The notes beneath the pieces are model-generated. The model saw nothing but the letters and a program-made list of their open reading frames with translations, did not search any database and had not been told where the DNA came from. From DASRIA01 sp963816975 (GTDB lineage: Bacteria > Actinomycetota > Thermoleophilia > Solirubrobacterales > JBBDJG01), in NCBI GenBank assembly GCA_963816975.1, contig CAWFMD010000005.1:62001-126000 (forward strand): 64,000 nucleotides of DNA, written 5' to 3'. Position numbers and translations under genes: made by a program. Below, one piece after another: positions 34,296-42,811 of the stretch. The first letter of the stretch is position 1. Each line of letters begins with the position of its first letter.

Positions 34296-34368
34296 TCGGG
34301 GGTAGCTCAACCGGCAGAGCGGCTGGCTGTTAACCAGTAGGTTGTGGGTTCGAGTCCCACCCCCCGAG
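34296..34368 (+). tRNA. tRNA-Asn (anticodon GTT)
   Basis: The 73-base cloverleaf closes fully. Acceptor arms are TCGGGGG and CCCCCGA; the D-arm GCTC/GAGC; the anticodon arm GCTGG/CCAGT (with one G-T pair) around loop CTGTTAA (anticodon GTT at 34329-34331); the T-arm GTGGG/CCCAC with TTCGAGT. The discriminator is G. No CCA is encoded. Confidence 0.96.
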
Positions 34369-34375
34369 CCTCACG

Positions 34376-34400
34376 AAACCCCTGCTGATGCAGGGGTTTT
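34376..34400. terminator. Strong terminator, bidirectional
   Basis: The stem AAACCCCTGC/GCAGGGGTTT with a TGAT loop is perfect and is followed by T on the plus side and preceded by A on the other. It ends tRNA-Asn and, on the other strand, the membrane protein gene at 34407-35192. Confidence 0.9.
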
Positions 34401-34406
34401 CGGTAC

Positions 34407-35192
34407 TCAGCGCGGCGGCGTCAGCGCCTCGGAGGCTTGCTCGACGGGGGACGTCGACGGGGGATGCTCGGCGACCCGTGTCGCCCGGTAGGTCGGTACC
34501 TCGGTCGGGGGATCGTGGTCTGGACGCAGGTTGCGCAGCAGATGCCCGTACATCAGCGCGGCGAGGCCGCCGGCCACGCAGATGCCGCTGCACAACTCGG
34601 CGTACTCCTCTGCCGTGGTGCTGCCCGTCAGGTCCGCCGCCGCGCCCAGCGTGAAGAACCCGAGGCCCGCGCCGAGTGCCATGGCCGCGTATCGGTTGCC
34701 GAGCAGTATGTCCCGGAAAAGGAACGCGAAGACCCCTGCCGGGATCACGTAGGCGGCGATCACGAAATCGTCGGGACGTGTCACGCCGGGAACGTCCGCC
34801 AGGAACTGGAGGTTGTGGCCGATCGTCTCGTGGATCGCGAACAGCTCGTCGAGGCCGGCGTACCCGAGCCCGGCCCAGATCAGGAGGTAGAAGGCGATCA
34901 GCCTGCCCCGGCGGCGCGCGGCGCGCAGGGCGGCGGCCGTCATGAACGCGGCCGTCGCGAGCACGATCAGCCCGATGCCGCCGATCACGCTCGGGCCGGG
35001 CTTCGGCTCGCCGTCTACGTAGACCGTGATCGAGTCGAAGACGCGGACCTCCTTCACGGTCCCGGCGTGGTACGGCACGGAGGCGTTTCCGCGGACCTCG
35101 TAGGCCGGACCCCGGACGGCGGCGAGCATTGCAATCGTCGCGACGCAGGCCCCCGCGAGCACGAGGGCGATCACGACTCGCCGGCTCTTCAT
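34407..35192 (-). CDS. Multi-pass membrane protein of unknown function
   Basis: This 261-residue protein (from ATG 35192, preceded by AAGGTGG; an upstream ATG at 35228 is possible) has about six hydrophobic helices. The first (VVIALVLAGACVATIAMLAAV) resembles an uncleaved signal anchor. It is followed by a ~40-residue outside loop (AYEVRGNASVPYHAG). The middle helices include LIWAGLGYAGLDELFAIHETIGHNL, with acidic and His residues buried in or near the membrane, which hints at metal or haem binding. The C-terminal tail is Pro- and Thr-rich. No family was recognised. Confidence 0.72.
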   Translation of the reverse strand: MKSRRVVIALVLAGACVATIAMLAAVRGPAYEVRGNASVPYHAGTVKEVRVFDSITVYVDGEPKPGPSVIGGIGLIVLATAAFMTAAALRAARRRGRLIAFYLLIWAGLGYAGLDELFAIHETIGHNLQFLADVPGVTRPDDFVIAAYVIPAGVFAFLFRDILLGNRYAAMALGAGLGFFTLGAAADLTGSTTAEEYAELCSGICVAGGLAALMYGHLLRNLRPDHDPPTEVPTYRATRVAEHPPSTSPVEQASEALTPPR

Positions 35193-35366
35193 TTCTCGGC
35201 CACCTTGCCTGGGGATGGTTGGCACCATGCGTCCATACCTGGTTATCCCGTCGCCATCGGACGTAAACGGGACCGCTGGCCGCGAACCTTACCGAGCGAT
35301 TGGCTGCTGCGGGCAGGCTTTGCCGCAGCGAGCGGGAAAATGGCGCGCTTGGCGCCGCTGCGGGCC

Positions 35367-36749
35367 CTACGGGACGAACAGACCTTGTCTCATGAACGTG
35401 GTCTCGTCCCCGTCTCCGCACGTGGGCGGGCAGGATCCAAAGCCCGTGCCGTTGGGGCCGGCGTCGCGCACCTGGATCTGGCCGACCTCCCAGACCGCGC
35501 GCTGGCGTTCCTGTGCTGCGCCCGGCAGCAGTGCGTCGAGTGTGGTGACGAGCGCGCATGTGCCGCCGATCGTGGTGTCGCCGGTGGCCGTGCACGGCAC
35601 GCCGAACTGCAGCGGGACGGTCTGGGTCGTGCCCGCGTCGGGCCGCTCGTCGGAGTTCGCGTTGTCAGTGATCCGCAGGTTCGTCAGCGCGCCCACACGG
35701 CCCGTGTAGTCGGAGCCGGACGGGTGGTTGCGCACGTCCGTGATGTTCACGGCGAGGGCGACGTCGGCCTCGTCCGCCTCCGTTGCGGCATTGCCGACGA
35801 TCACCGCGAGCTTGACCCAGCCCTGGGAGTTCGCGACGAACGAGTTCGCGTCCGGCGTGCCGATGGTCAGCACTCCCGAGGCGCGGACCGGCGGGTTGCA
35901 CGAGGGATACACGAGCGCTGGGCCGTGGGTCCGGTTGGGGGCGGTGCACTGCGCGTACGCGGGCACCAGCGACACGCGGTTCGGCGATGCACCCTTGGGC
36001 CGTGGGAAGCCGGTGACGTCACGCCGGCGTGCGCTCTGTACCCGTAGCTTCGTCCCGTCCGTGCGGGTCCACACGGCGACCCCGTTGGCGTCGACGACCG
36101 GGCCGGCGTCGGCCTTCGGGTTGAAGGCATCCTGTCCGCCCGTCGACAAGGTGGTCTCGTTCGCGAAGGTGCCGGGCACACCGGCCGTGCGCGTGGTGGC
36201 CTGCACCCGCAGGTTGGCTCCGTCGAAGCGCTGCCAGACCAGCAACGCCCGGCCGGAGTTGTCGAAATCCACCTCCGGCTTGGTCGCGTCGAAGCCCGGG
36301 TCGGACACCGTCACGGGCGCGGCGAAGGCGCCCGCGGCCGGGGCGAAGGCAGACTGGATCCGGATATTGGTCCCGTCCGAGCGCGACCACGCGACGATCA
36401 CGTTGTTGCTGGGATCGACGGCGATGTTCGGATCCGAGGCGTTCTGGCCCGGGTCCGAGATCGACAGCACGGGCCCGAAGGTTCCGTCGGCGTCCCTGGT
36501 GCGGTACTTGATGCGCAGGTTTGCGCCGTCACTGCCCGTCCATGCGTAGTGGGTCTGGCCCGTGGAGTCGACTGCAACGACGCCCTCGAAACCGTCTTGG
36601 CCGGCGGGGGAGACCTCCACGGGTGACAGGAAGGTCGGGGTTGCGCCGGCCGTCTGTGCCGTCCCCAGCAGGCCGAGCGCGCCAACCGCGGCCAAAGCCA
36701 CGCATCGTCGCGCGCTACGCGTCGAAACCCCCCGCCCCCACATTGTCAT
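35367..36749 (-). CDS. Secreted repeat (propeller-like) protein with C-terminal 'PRPKGATP' domain
   Basis: From ATG 36749 the protein has 460 residues, with a signal peptide (CVALAAVGALGLLGTAQTAGA). Residues ~37-245 hold four repeats of about 52 residues with the phrases VAVDSTGQTHYAWTGSDGANLRI, IVAWSRSDGTNIRIQ, LVWQRFDGANLRVQ and AVWTRTDGTKLRVQ, i.e. a beta-propeller-like array. Residues 248-460 are the shared domain starting FPRPKGASPNRVSLVPAY and ending RQGLFVP. A longer open frame upstream (to 37355) overlaps the lipoprotein on the other strand and is not coding. The start lies 81 bases from the divergent lipoprotein. Function unknown; exported. Confidence 0.85.
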   Translation of the reverse strand: MTMWGRGVSTRSARRCVALAAVGALGLLGTAQTAGATPTFLSPVEVSPAGQDGFEGVVAVDSTGQTHYAWTGSDGANLRIKYRTRDADGTFGPVLSISDPGQNASDPNIAVDPSNNVIVAWSRSDGTNIRIQSAFAPAAGAFAAPVTVSDPGFDATKPEVDFDNSGRALLVWQRFDGANLRVQATTRTAGVPGTFANETTLSTGGQDAFNPKADAGPVVDANGVAVWTRTDGTKLRVQSARRRDVTGFPRPKGASPNRVSLVPAYAQCTAPNRTHGPALVYPSCNPPVRASGVLTIGTPDANSFVANSQGWVKLAVIVGNAATEADEADVALAVNITDVRNHPSGSDYTGRVGALTNLRITDNANSDERPDAGTTQTVPLQFGVPCTATGDTTIGGTCALVTTLDALLPGAAQERQRAVWEVGQIQVRDAGPNGTGFGSCPPTCGDGDETTFMRQGLFVP

Positions 36750-36818
36750 CCCATGGTAGCCGCCACAACCGGTTCGCGTGGCGGTTTTCGGCTCGCCGAG
36801 GCATCCCACCGGGTGGGC

Positions 36819-36824
36819 GATACT
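36819..36824 (+). promoter_or_regulatory. -10-like box of the small lipoprotein gene
   Basis: GATACT lies six bases before GTG 36831. The palindrome CCCACC-G-GGTGGG (36806-36816 region) is just upstream. Suggests leaderless transcription; not verified. Confidence 0.3.
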
Positions 36825-36830
36825 GCGGCC

Positions 36831-37211
36831 GTGGGACGCCGAACGCTGCTGCCGACGGGGCTGATCATCGCCTGCCTGGCGGGCTGCGGAGACGATGCAT
36901 CGCCCGCGCCGCCCGTGCGGTCGCAGAGTTCGCTGACGGCGCAGGAGCGGGTGGCGGTCGCCCGGTCGGTCACGGCGGTCCGCCGGTACTGCCGCGGAGT
37001 GGCGCGCCACCTCGCCGGTCGGGGCGGCCGACCGTCGATCGGCGGGGCCGTGCGCGCCGCCCGGCACATCGTCGTCGTCGCCCGGCACAAGCCCGTAGCG
37101 TCCTACCGCGGCAGCCAACGGGCCCGTGACCTGGCCGCCGACCTCGCCGAGGACCTGGAGGGGACGAACTGCTCGCAGCGCCTGGTGAACGAGCTGGCGC
37201 GAGGCCTGTGA
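36831..37211 (+). CDS. Small lipoprotein
   Basis: From GTG 36831 the 126-residue protein begins GRRTLLPTGLIIACLAGCGDD, a type II signal peptide whose lipobox LAGC puts the lipidated Cys at residue 19. An earlier ATG (36753) would add 26 residues before the basic n-region and is unlikely. The mature part is Arg/Ala-rich and helical (ERVAVARSVTAVRRYCRGVARHL) with two more cysteines, possibly paired. No family recognised. It lies between the two proteins that share the PRPKGATP domain and is 74 bases upstream of the second, in the same direction, so it may belong to that surface system. Confidence 0.65.
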   Translation: MGRRTLLPTGLIIACLAGCGDDASPAPPVRSQSSLTAQERVAVARSVTAVRRYCRGVARHLAGRGGRPSIGGAVRAARHIVVVARHKPVASYRGSQRARDLAADLAEDLEGTNCSQRLVNELARGL

Positions 37212-37285
37212 GCCGGCTCTGCGCCGAATGATCTGCCGTCCTGGTGAGTGATAGCCTGCGAGCCCGCACTGGGGAGGGCGGCGGA

Positions 37286-40228
37286 ATGCGACGGAGCTCA
37301 ACGGACGGTACGCATCGGCGTGGCCGGTCGGCGGCGGCGGTGGCCGGATTGGCACTGCTGGTCTTCGGCGGCACGGCGCAGGCCGGGCACCTCTTCTCGG
37401 ACGTGGCGGGCCACACGACGTATGAGCGTGTGATCGCGGGCGCCGACCCCTCCAATGGCTACGCGACGCTGTCGAGCCAGGCGGTGGATGTGTCCCACGT
37501 CGTGCGCGACGGCGCGCGGGAAGGCTCCCCGCTGATCCCGAGCGCGCAGGCGGGTCGTGCGGACAGGCGCCGGTCGCTCGCGTACGTGGGCCAGCTCACC
37601 GACTTCCAGCTCGCCGACGAGGAGTCTCCGGCGCGAGTGGAGTTCACCGACCAGGACCCCAGTGGCTTCGCCGCGTCGGCCTGGCGCCCGCAGGAAGCGC
37701 TCCAGCCGTTCATCATCGACTGGTCGATCCGCCAGATGAACCTGTTCTCCGGCGCAAGTCCCGTAGCGCAGTCGGGTGGCGCCCGCGCCGCGATGGACTT
37801 CGCGCTGATCACCGGCGACCAGGCCGACAACATGCAGCGCAACGAGATGCTGTGGACGCGCGGCCTGCTCGAGGGCACGCCGATCGATCCCAACAGCGGC
37901 AGCCAGAACCCGGCAGACTGGGACCCGGTGGCTCACCCCAGCTGCGCCGCCTACCCGCCGAACGCGGCCAACCTGGCCGAGGCCGCCAGGTACACCGGCG
38001 TGCAGGACTACGACGACTACGACGAGGGCGCGAACCCCTACTTCTACGACCCCGACGCCCCGCAGGGCGTCTGGGCGCAGGACGGCTGGCCCGCATATCC
38101 GGGCCTGATGGACCGCGCGCAGCTGCCTTTCGCGCCCGCCGGCCTGAACGTCCCGAGCTACGTCACCAACGGCAACCACGACGGGCTGGTACAGGGCAAC
38201 CAGAGTGGCAACGAGGCCTTCGAGGACATCGCGACCGGCTGCTTCAAGGCGCTCGGGAGCACCGGCACGCCGTCGCCGGGTCAGCCGCTGGATCCGTCGC
38301 TGCTGCTGGTCCCCTCCGCGGGCACGCTGGTCCCGCCCGACCCCCGCCGGCGGTTCGTCGACAAGCGGCAGACCAAGCAGATCTATGCCGCGAACGGGCA
38401 GGACGACGCCCACGGCTACGCCTTCGTGGACGAGGACGAGAACATCAACTCCGCCTTCGGCGCCTCGTACTACGCGTGGGATCCGCCGGAGGCGCCCGGC
38501 ACGCGCTTCATCTCGCTCGACACCCTCTCCGAAGGGGGCATCGTCGAGCAGTCGTCCAACGGAAACATCGACGACCCTCAGTTCCGCTGGCTCGAGCGTG
38601 AGCTGGAGTTCGCCTCGGGCAGCGACAAGCTGATCGTGGTGTTCGGCCACCACCCGATCCGGTCGCTCAGCTCGAACGTCGCCGACGAGGCGGCCGGGGC
38701 GTGCGCCGGCGCCCCGCACTCACATGGGGACGTGCCCGAGCACGACCACAATCCGGGCTGCGACATCGACCCGCGCACCTCCACTCCGATCCACTACGGC
38801 GAGCCCGCGCAGCGCCCGTCCGGTAGCAGCGACGAGACGTTGTCGGAGCTGTTCAACCGCTTCCCGCACGTGCTGGCCTACGTCGCCGGGCACACACACG
38901 AGAACCGGGTGCAGCCGTTCACACGCTCGGGAGGCGGCGTGTGGTGGGGCATCGAGACCTCGGCGACCGCGGACTGGCCCGTCCAACACCGGCTGGTGGA
39001 GCTGATGGACAACAAGGACGGCACGCTCTCGATCTTCGCCACGGTGCTGGACGCGGCATCGTCGGCATCCGCGCCCGCCCCGGGCTCGGCGGCGGCGTTC
39101 GACGAGGCGATGCTCGCCTCGCTCGGCCGCGAGCTCGCCTACAACGATCCGCAGGCGGGCCTCGGCTCGGGGGAGGGCTCGGCCGACGACCAGAACGTGG
39201 AGCTGCTGGTCGCGGACCCGCGCCGCGCCGATCTGGCCGTGGTCAAGACCGACGCGCCGGACCCGGTGAGCGTCGGCGACACCCTCACCTACACGCTGAC
39301 GGTGAACAACCACGGCCCGTCCGACGCTTCCGGCGTGGTGGTCACCGACATGCTGCACCCCAGCACCGCGTACGTCGGCGCCGACCCGAGCCAGGGCGTT
39401 TGCTTCGAGGCCGCCGGAGCGGTCACCTGCGACCTCGGGGAGCTCGCCGACGGCGCCGCTGCCACGGTCGTGATCGAGGTCACCCCGACGGCCGCCGGCA
39501 TGCCCGCCAACCAGGTGAGCGTCGACGGCAACCAGGGCGACGACACTCCGGGCAACAACTCCGACGTCGAGACCACCACCGTCGCCGCCGCGACCGGAGG
39601 CTACCCGCGGCCCAAGGGAGCCACGCCGCTGCGGGTGTCGCTCGTCCCGGCCTACCGCCAGTGCACGGCGCCCAACCGCACACACGGCCCGCCGCTGGCC
39701 TTCGCCGCGTGCAGCCCCCCGGCGCAGGCCTCCGGGTCGCTGACCGTCGGCGCCGGCGACGCCAACGGGCGGGTGGCCAACTCGATCGGCCATGCGCGCT
39801 TCAGCGTGATCGCGGGGGACCCGTCGACGACGGCCGACGAAGCCGACGTGCACATCGCGTTCCACATCACCGACGTGCGCCGCAGCGGGGACCTGCTCGA
39901 CTACACCGGGGAGGTCGAGGGGTCCCTCAACCTGCGTATCACCGACCGCTGGAACAACACCACCGCCGGGGGCGGCACGACCGCCGCGACCGTCGTGGAC
40001 GTGCCCTTCCCGGTCCCGGGCAACTGCGCTGCGACCACCGATCCGGGCATCGGCTCGACGTGCACGGCGGCCACCACCGTCGACGCGCTGGTCCCCGGGG
40101 CCGTGCGAGAGGGGGCGCGCGCGGTGTGGCAGATGGGCGAGTTCCTGCTCGCAGACGGCGGACCGGACGGCCAGACGGGCACCGCCCCGAACACGAACTT
40201 CGCGCGGCAGGGCATCTTCGTTCCGTAG
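37286..40228 (+). CDS. Secreted metallophosphoesterase with DUF11 and C-terminal 'PRPKGATP' domain
   Basis: The protein has 980 residues from ATG 37286, chosen over GTG 37244 because GGGGAGGG lies ten bases upstream. A signal peptide ends near AQAG. The calcineurin-like phosphoesterase domain (about 90-640) has YVGQLTDFQLAD, ITGDQADNMQ, TNGNHDGL, VVFGHHPIRSL and YVAGHTHENRV, the usual metal ligands, and resembles the PPA1498-type actinobacterial enzymes. Residues 648-770 form a DUF11 (Ig-like) module (ADLAVVKTDAPDPVSVGDTL). Residues 773-980 are the shared domain, from YPRPKGATPLRVSLVPAY to RQGIFVP. Two His/Asp-rich loops (HSHGDVPEHDHNPGC) lie in the catalytic part. Extracellular phosphoester cleavage is inferred. 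Confidence 0.9.
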   Translation: MRRSSTDGTHRRGRSAAAVAGLALLVFGGTAQAGHLFSDVAGHTTYERVIAGADPSNGYATLSSQAVDVSHVVRDGAREGSPLIPSAQAGRADRRRSLAYVGQLTDFQLADEESPARVEFTDQDPSGFAASAWRPQEALQPFIIDWSIRQMNLFSGASPVAQSGGARAAMDFALITGDQADNMQRNEMLWTRGLLEGTPIDPNSGSQNPADWDPVAHPSCAAYPPNAANLAEAARYTGVQDYDDYDEGANPYFYDPDAPQGVWAQDGWPAYPGLMDRAQLPFAPAGLNVPSYVTNGNHDGLVQGNQSGNEAFEDIATGCFKALGSTGTPSPGQPLDPSLLLVPSAGTLVPPDPRRRFVDKRQTKQIYAANGQDDAHGYAFVDEDENINSAFGASYYAWDPPEAPGTRFISLDTLSEGGIVEQSSNGNIDDPQFRWLERELEFASGSDKLIVVFGHHPIRSLSSNVADEAAGACAGAPHSHGDVPEHDHNPGCDIDPRTSTPIHYGEPAQRPSGSSDETLSELFNRFPHVLAYVAGHTHENRVQPFTRSGGGVWWGIETSATADWPVQHRLVELMDNKDGTLSIFATVLDAASSASAPAPGSAAAFDEAMLASLGRELAYNDPQAGLGSGEGSADDQNVELLVADPRRADLAVVKTDAPDPVSVGDTLTYTLTVNNHGPSDASGVVVTDMLHPSTAYVGADPSQGVCFEAAGAVTCDLGELADGAAATVVIEVTPTAAGMPANQVSVDGNQGDDTPGNNSDVETTTVAAATGGYPRPKGATPLRVSLVPAYRQCTAPNRTHGPPLAFAACSPPAQASGSLTVGAGDANGRVANSIGHARFSVIAGDPSTTADEADVHIAFHITDVRRSGDLLDYTGEVEGSLNLRITDRWNNTTAGGGTTAATVVDVPFPVPGNCAATTDPGIGSTCTAATTVDALVPGAVREGARAVWQMGEFLLADGGPDGQTGTAPNTNFARQGIFVP

Positions 40229-40347
40229 GCTCTTGCTCACCTCGGCAGGGTGCCGGCGGCTGTTGGGCTTGTTCGTCCGGGTAGCCCTCTAGCGTCGCCG
40301 ATGGTCAATCGGGCCGCCCACCGGCCCACCGACAGCAAGGAGAAGAG

Positions 40348-40494
40348 ATGCCCGAGGGCTATTGCGTCAAGGAGAAGAAGAAGGTCGAGATCAAGGACCC
40401 GAAGCAGGTCACGATGAAGAACGGCCGGCCCGCGATCCAGGGCACCTGTCCGGACTGCGGGACGAAGATCTTCAAGATCGGCAAGCTCGACTAG
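40348..40494 (+). CDS. Small DUF5679-like zinc-ribbon protein (48 aa)
   Basis: The short gene is too small for usual ORF cut-offs but has the near-ideal Shine-Dalgarno AAGGAG five bases before ATG. The 48 residues contain YCVKEKKKVEIKDPKQ and GTCPDCGTKIFKIGK, which match the DUF5679 pattern (a Cys near the N-terminus and a CPDC knuckle) and suggest a mini zinc ribbon. Lys content is far above its neighbours. The stop shares CTAG with the convergent glycosyltransferase. Confidence 0.85.
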   Translation: MPEGYCVKEKKKVEIKDPKQVTMKNGRPAIQGTCPDCGTKIFKIGKLD

Positions 40495-41699
40495 GTCCTG
40501 TTCACGGCGGCGAAGCGTGCGACGAGCCGCGCCGCGGTCTCTGCTCCGTCGTGCGTGCGCGCCCAGCCGGCGAGCTCGCGGGCGCGAGTGCGCAGGCCCG
40601 GTCGCTCGAGCGCGTGCTGCACCACCAGGCGCAGCGTGGCGGCGGACAGGAACCGCCCCGGGAGGTTCAGGCCGGCACCGGCCCACTGAGCCCGCGCGCC
40701 GTTCTCTGCCATGTCGCCCGCGGCGGGCACCGTCACGACCGGTGCACCCCGCACCAGCGCGGTCACGAGCGTGCCGTGTCCCGCATGGCACACGACCAGG
40801 TCGGCGCGCGGCATCGCCTGCTCGTAGCTGACCCACTCGACCAGCCGCGCGTTGGGCGCCGGAGGCAGCCCAATGGTCCCGGGCCGGCGCACGGCAAGCA
40901 CGTTCACGCGCAGCGCGGAGAGCCCGCGCAACGCAGCGCGCAACAGCGTCTGTCCGGGGTCCTGTGCCGTGCTGGGCGCGATCAGCACGCGCGGTCCGGT
41001 GCCCTGCGCCCACTCCCACTCGCCCCCCGGCGGCTGCCATATGAGCGGCCCGGTGACGTGCACGCCCGCCGGCCAGGCGCGCGGATACTCGAGCTGCGGA
41101 AGCGTCCCGACGATGCAGAGGCGGTCGCTGATCCCGCCGTAGGTGCGCTCCAGCGGCGGCAGTCCCACTCGCCGGCGGGTCTCGTTCAGCTCGCGCCGGC
41201 CGAGCTCGACGCCGCGGCTCATGGGGCGCGCGGTCGCGCGCCAGAAGGCTCGCCCGAGCGCGGTGCCCGCAGCCATCGCCCCGAGTCCGTAGGGCGGCAC
41301 GCCCGGCGCCGGGGGAGGATAGAAGTGCGGCACCAGGGTCGCCAGCGGCACGCCCTCCAGCTCCGCGGACAGCGCAGGAGCCAGCGTGAGCACGTCGTTC
41401 ACGACGACGTCGGGGTGGAAGTCACGCACTGCGGGTGTCGTCTCCGTGACGGCCCGCACGACCGCCTCGTAGGGCTTCAGCGGCCGCTCGCGCGTGGGAA
41501 ACACCTGATACTCCGGAGCGGCGTAGAACCACATGCCCTCGGCCTCGACGTGGGGCCGCCACTTGGTCCACGTCTCGATCGCGACCTCGTGCCCGTGCCG
41601 TGCGAGGCGGGCGCCGAGCGCGATCGCCGGGAACGCGTGGCCGGCGTCCCCGAACGCTCCTATGAAGATTCGGAGGCGGCTTTTCCCGTCAGGCGGCAA
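40491..41699 (-). CDS. GT1/MGT-like UDP-glycosyltransferase
   Basis: This is a GT-B fold glycosyltransferase of the family that glycosylates small molecules or lipids. It has 402 residues. The N-terminal acceptor half starts RIFIGAFGDAGHAFPAIALG. The C-terminal donor half has the GT1 PSPG-like region LVVCHAGHGTLVTALVRGAPVVTVPAAGDMAENGAR, where the HxGxGT histidine contacts the UDP phosphates. Its start overlaps the end of the LLM oxidoreductase gene by 11 bases, so the two are probably one minus-strand operon. Acceptor and sugar cannot be read from sequence. Confidence 0.9.
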   Translation of the reverse strand: MPPDGKSRLRIFIGAFGDAGHAFPAIALGARLARHGHEVAIETWTKWRPHVEAEGMWFYAAPEYQVFPTRERPLKPYEAVVRAVTETTPAVRDFHPDVVVNDVLTLAPALSAELEGVPLATLVPHFYPPPAPGVPPYGLGAMAAGTALGRAFWRATARPMSRGVELGRRELNETRRRVGLPPLERTYGGISDRLCIVGTLPQLEYPRAWPAGVHVTGPLIWQPPGGEWEWAQGTGPRVLIAPSTAQDPGQTLLRAALRGLSALRVNVLAVRRPGTIGLPPAPNARLVEWVSYEQAMPRADLVVCHAGHGTLVTALVRGAPVVTVPAAGDMAENGARAQWAGAGLNLPGRFLSAATLRLVVQHALERPGLRTRARELAGWARTHDGAETAARLVARFAAVNRT

Positions 41700-42729
41700 T
41701 CTCTGCCAGGTCGCGCATCATGCGGAGGCGATCCTGTTGCGTGGTCGCCGCCGGCGTGACGAGCAGGGTCTCGACTCCCGCGTCGCGGTAGGCGCCGAGG
41801 CGTTCCTTCACGCGCGCCTTGGAGCCCACCAGCGCGACCTTGTCGATCAGGTCGGCAGGGATCTTCGCCATCGCCTCGGCTTGCTTGCCCGCCAGGTACA
41901 GGTCCTGGATCTCGGCGGCCGCGTCCCCGTATCCGTAGCGTGTCACGAGCTTGCTGTAGAAATTCTTCTCGCGCGCGCCCATCCCGCCGATGTAGAGCGC
42001 CAGGTACGGGCGCATGAAGTCGCGGGCCTGCTCGAGGTCGTCGTAGATCGCGAGTGAGGTCTGCGGTGCGATGGCGAGGGCGCCGGGTGGGCGCCCGGCC
42101 TTCGCGGCGCCCTCTTCCAGCGAGGGGCGGAATACGTCGAGGTGGTCGGGGGCGAACAGCGTCGGCAGCCAGCCGTCGGCGATCTCGGCGGCGAGCGCCG
42201 TGTTCTTCGGCCCGATCGCCGCGAGGTAGATCGGGATGCGCTCCTGCACGGGCCTGATGATCAGCTTCAGCGGCTTGCCCAGGCCCGTGCCGTTGGGCAG
42301 CGGCAGCTTGTAGAACTCGCCGTCATAGCTGACGGTCTCGCGTGCCAGCGCCATGCGCAGGATGTCGACGTACTCGCGCGTGCGCCCCAGCGGGCGGTCG
42401 AAGGGCTGGCCGTGCCAGCCCTCGACGACCTGGGGCCCGGAGATCCCCAGGCCGAGGATGAAGCGGCCGTTCGAGATGTTGTCCAGCGTGGCGGCGGTCA
42501 TCGCCGTCATCGCGGGGGTGCGGGCGGGCATCTGGAAGATCCCGGAGGCGATCTTCGCGTGCTCGGTGTTGGAGGCCAGCCAGGCGAGCACCGTCGCCGC
42601 GTCGTTGCCGTATGCCTCCGCGGCCCAGATCGAGTCGTAGCCGAGGCGATCCGCCTCCCGGGCCATCTCGAGCTGCTCGTCACCCGTGATCCCCAGTCCC
42701 CAGTAGCCTGCGAACAGTCCCAGCTTCAT
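41689..42729 (-). CDS. LLM class (F420-dependent-like) oxidoreductase
   Basis: This is a luciferase-like monooxygenase-fold enzyme of 346 residues, with the F420-dependent subgroup pattern: KLGLFAGYWGLG, EMAREADRLGYDSIWAAEAYGND, MTAATLDNISNGRFILGLGISGPQVVEGWHGQPF and ALVGSKARVKERL. The long insertion after strand 4 and the GISGPQ motif place it near the TIGR03559/03617-type F420 oxidoreductases, by recollection. GGGGGCGG lies eight bases upstream of the ATG. It precedes the glycosyltransferase in the same direction and may provide its acceptor. Confidence 0.92.
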   Translation of the reverse strand: MKLGLFAGYWGLGITGDEQLEMAREADRLGYDSIWAAEAYGNDAATVLAWLASNTEHAKIASGIFQMPARTPAMTAMTAATLDNISNGRFILGLGISGPQVVEGWHGQPFDRPLGRTREYVDILRMALARETVSYDGEFYKLPLPNGTGLGKPLKLIIRPVQERIPIYLAAIGPKNTALAAEIADGWLPTLFAPDHLDVFRPSLEEGAAKAGRPPGALAIAPQTSLAIYDDLEQARDFMRPYLALYIGGMGAREKNFYSKLVTRYGYGDAAAEIQDLYLAGKQAEAMAKIPADLIDKVALVGSKARVKERLGAYRDAGVETLLVTPAATTQQDRLRMMRDLAEIAA

Positions 42730-42811
42730 GATTCCGCCCCCAGATCTTGAAGAGCCGCGTTCAGAGCCACGTCCTCGCTATTGAAAAGTCGCCACGCTCC
42801 GGTAAAACGGT

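Noticed and set aside
34279..34311. Short frame (GTG, 10 codons) running into tRNA-Asn
   Set aside because: Too short, ends inside the tRNA; a leader effect cannot be supported.
35337..35366. Terminator after the repeat protein gene on the minus strand
   Set aside because: Only a short GGCGC/GCGCC stem with a modest T-run is seen, too weak to list.
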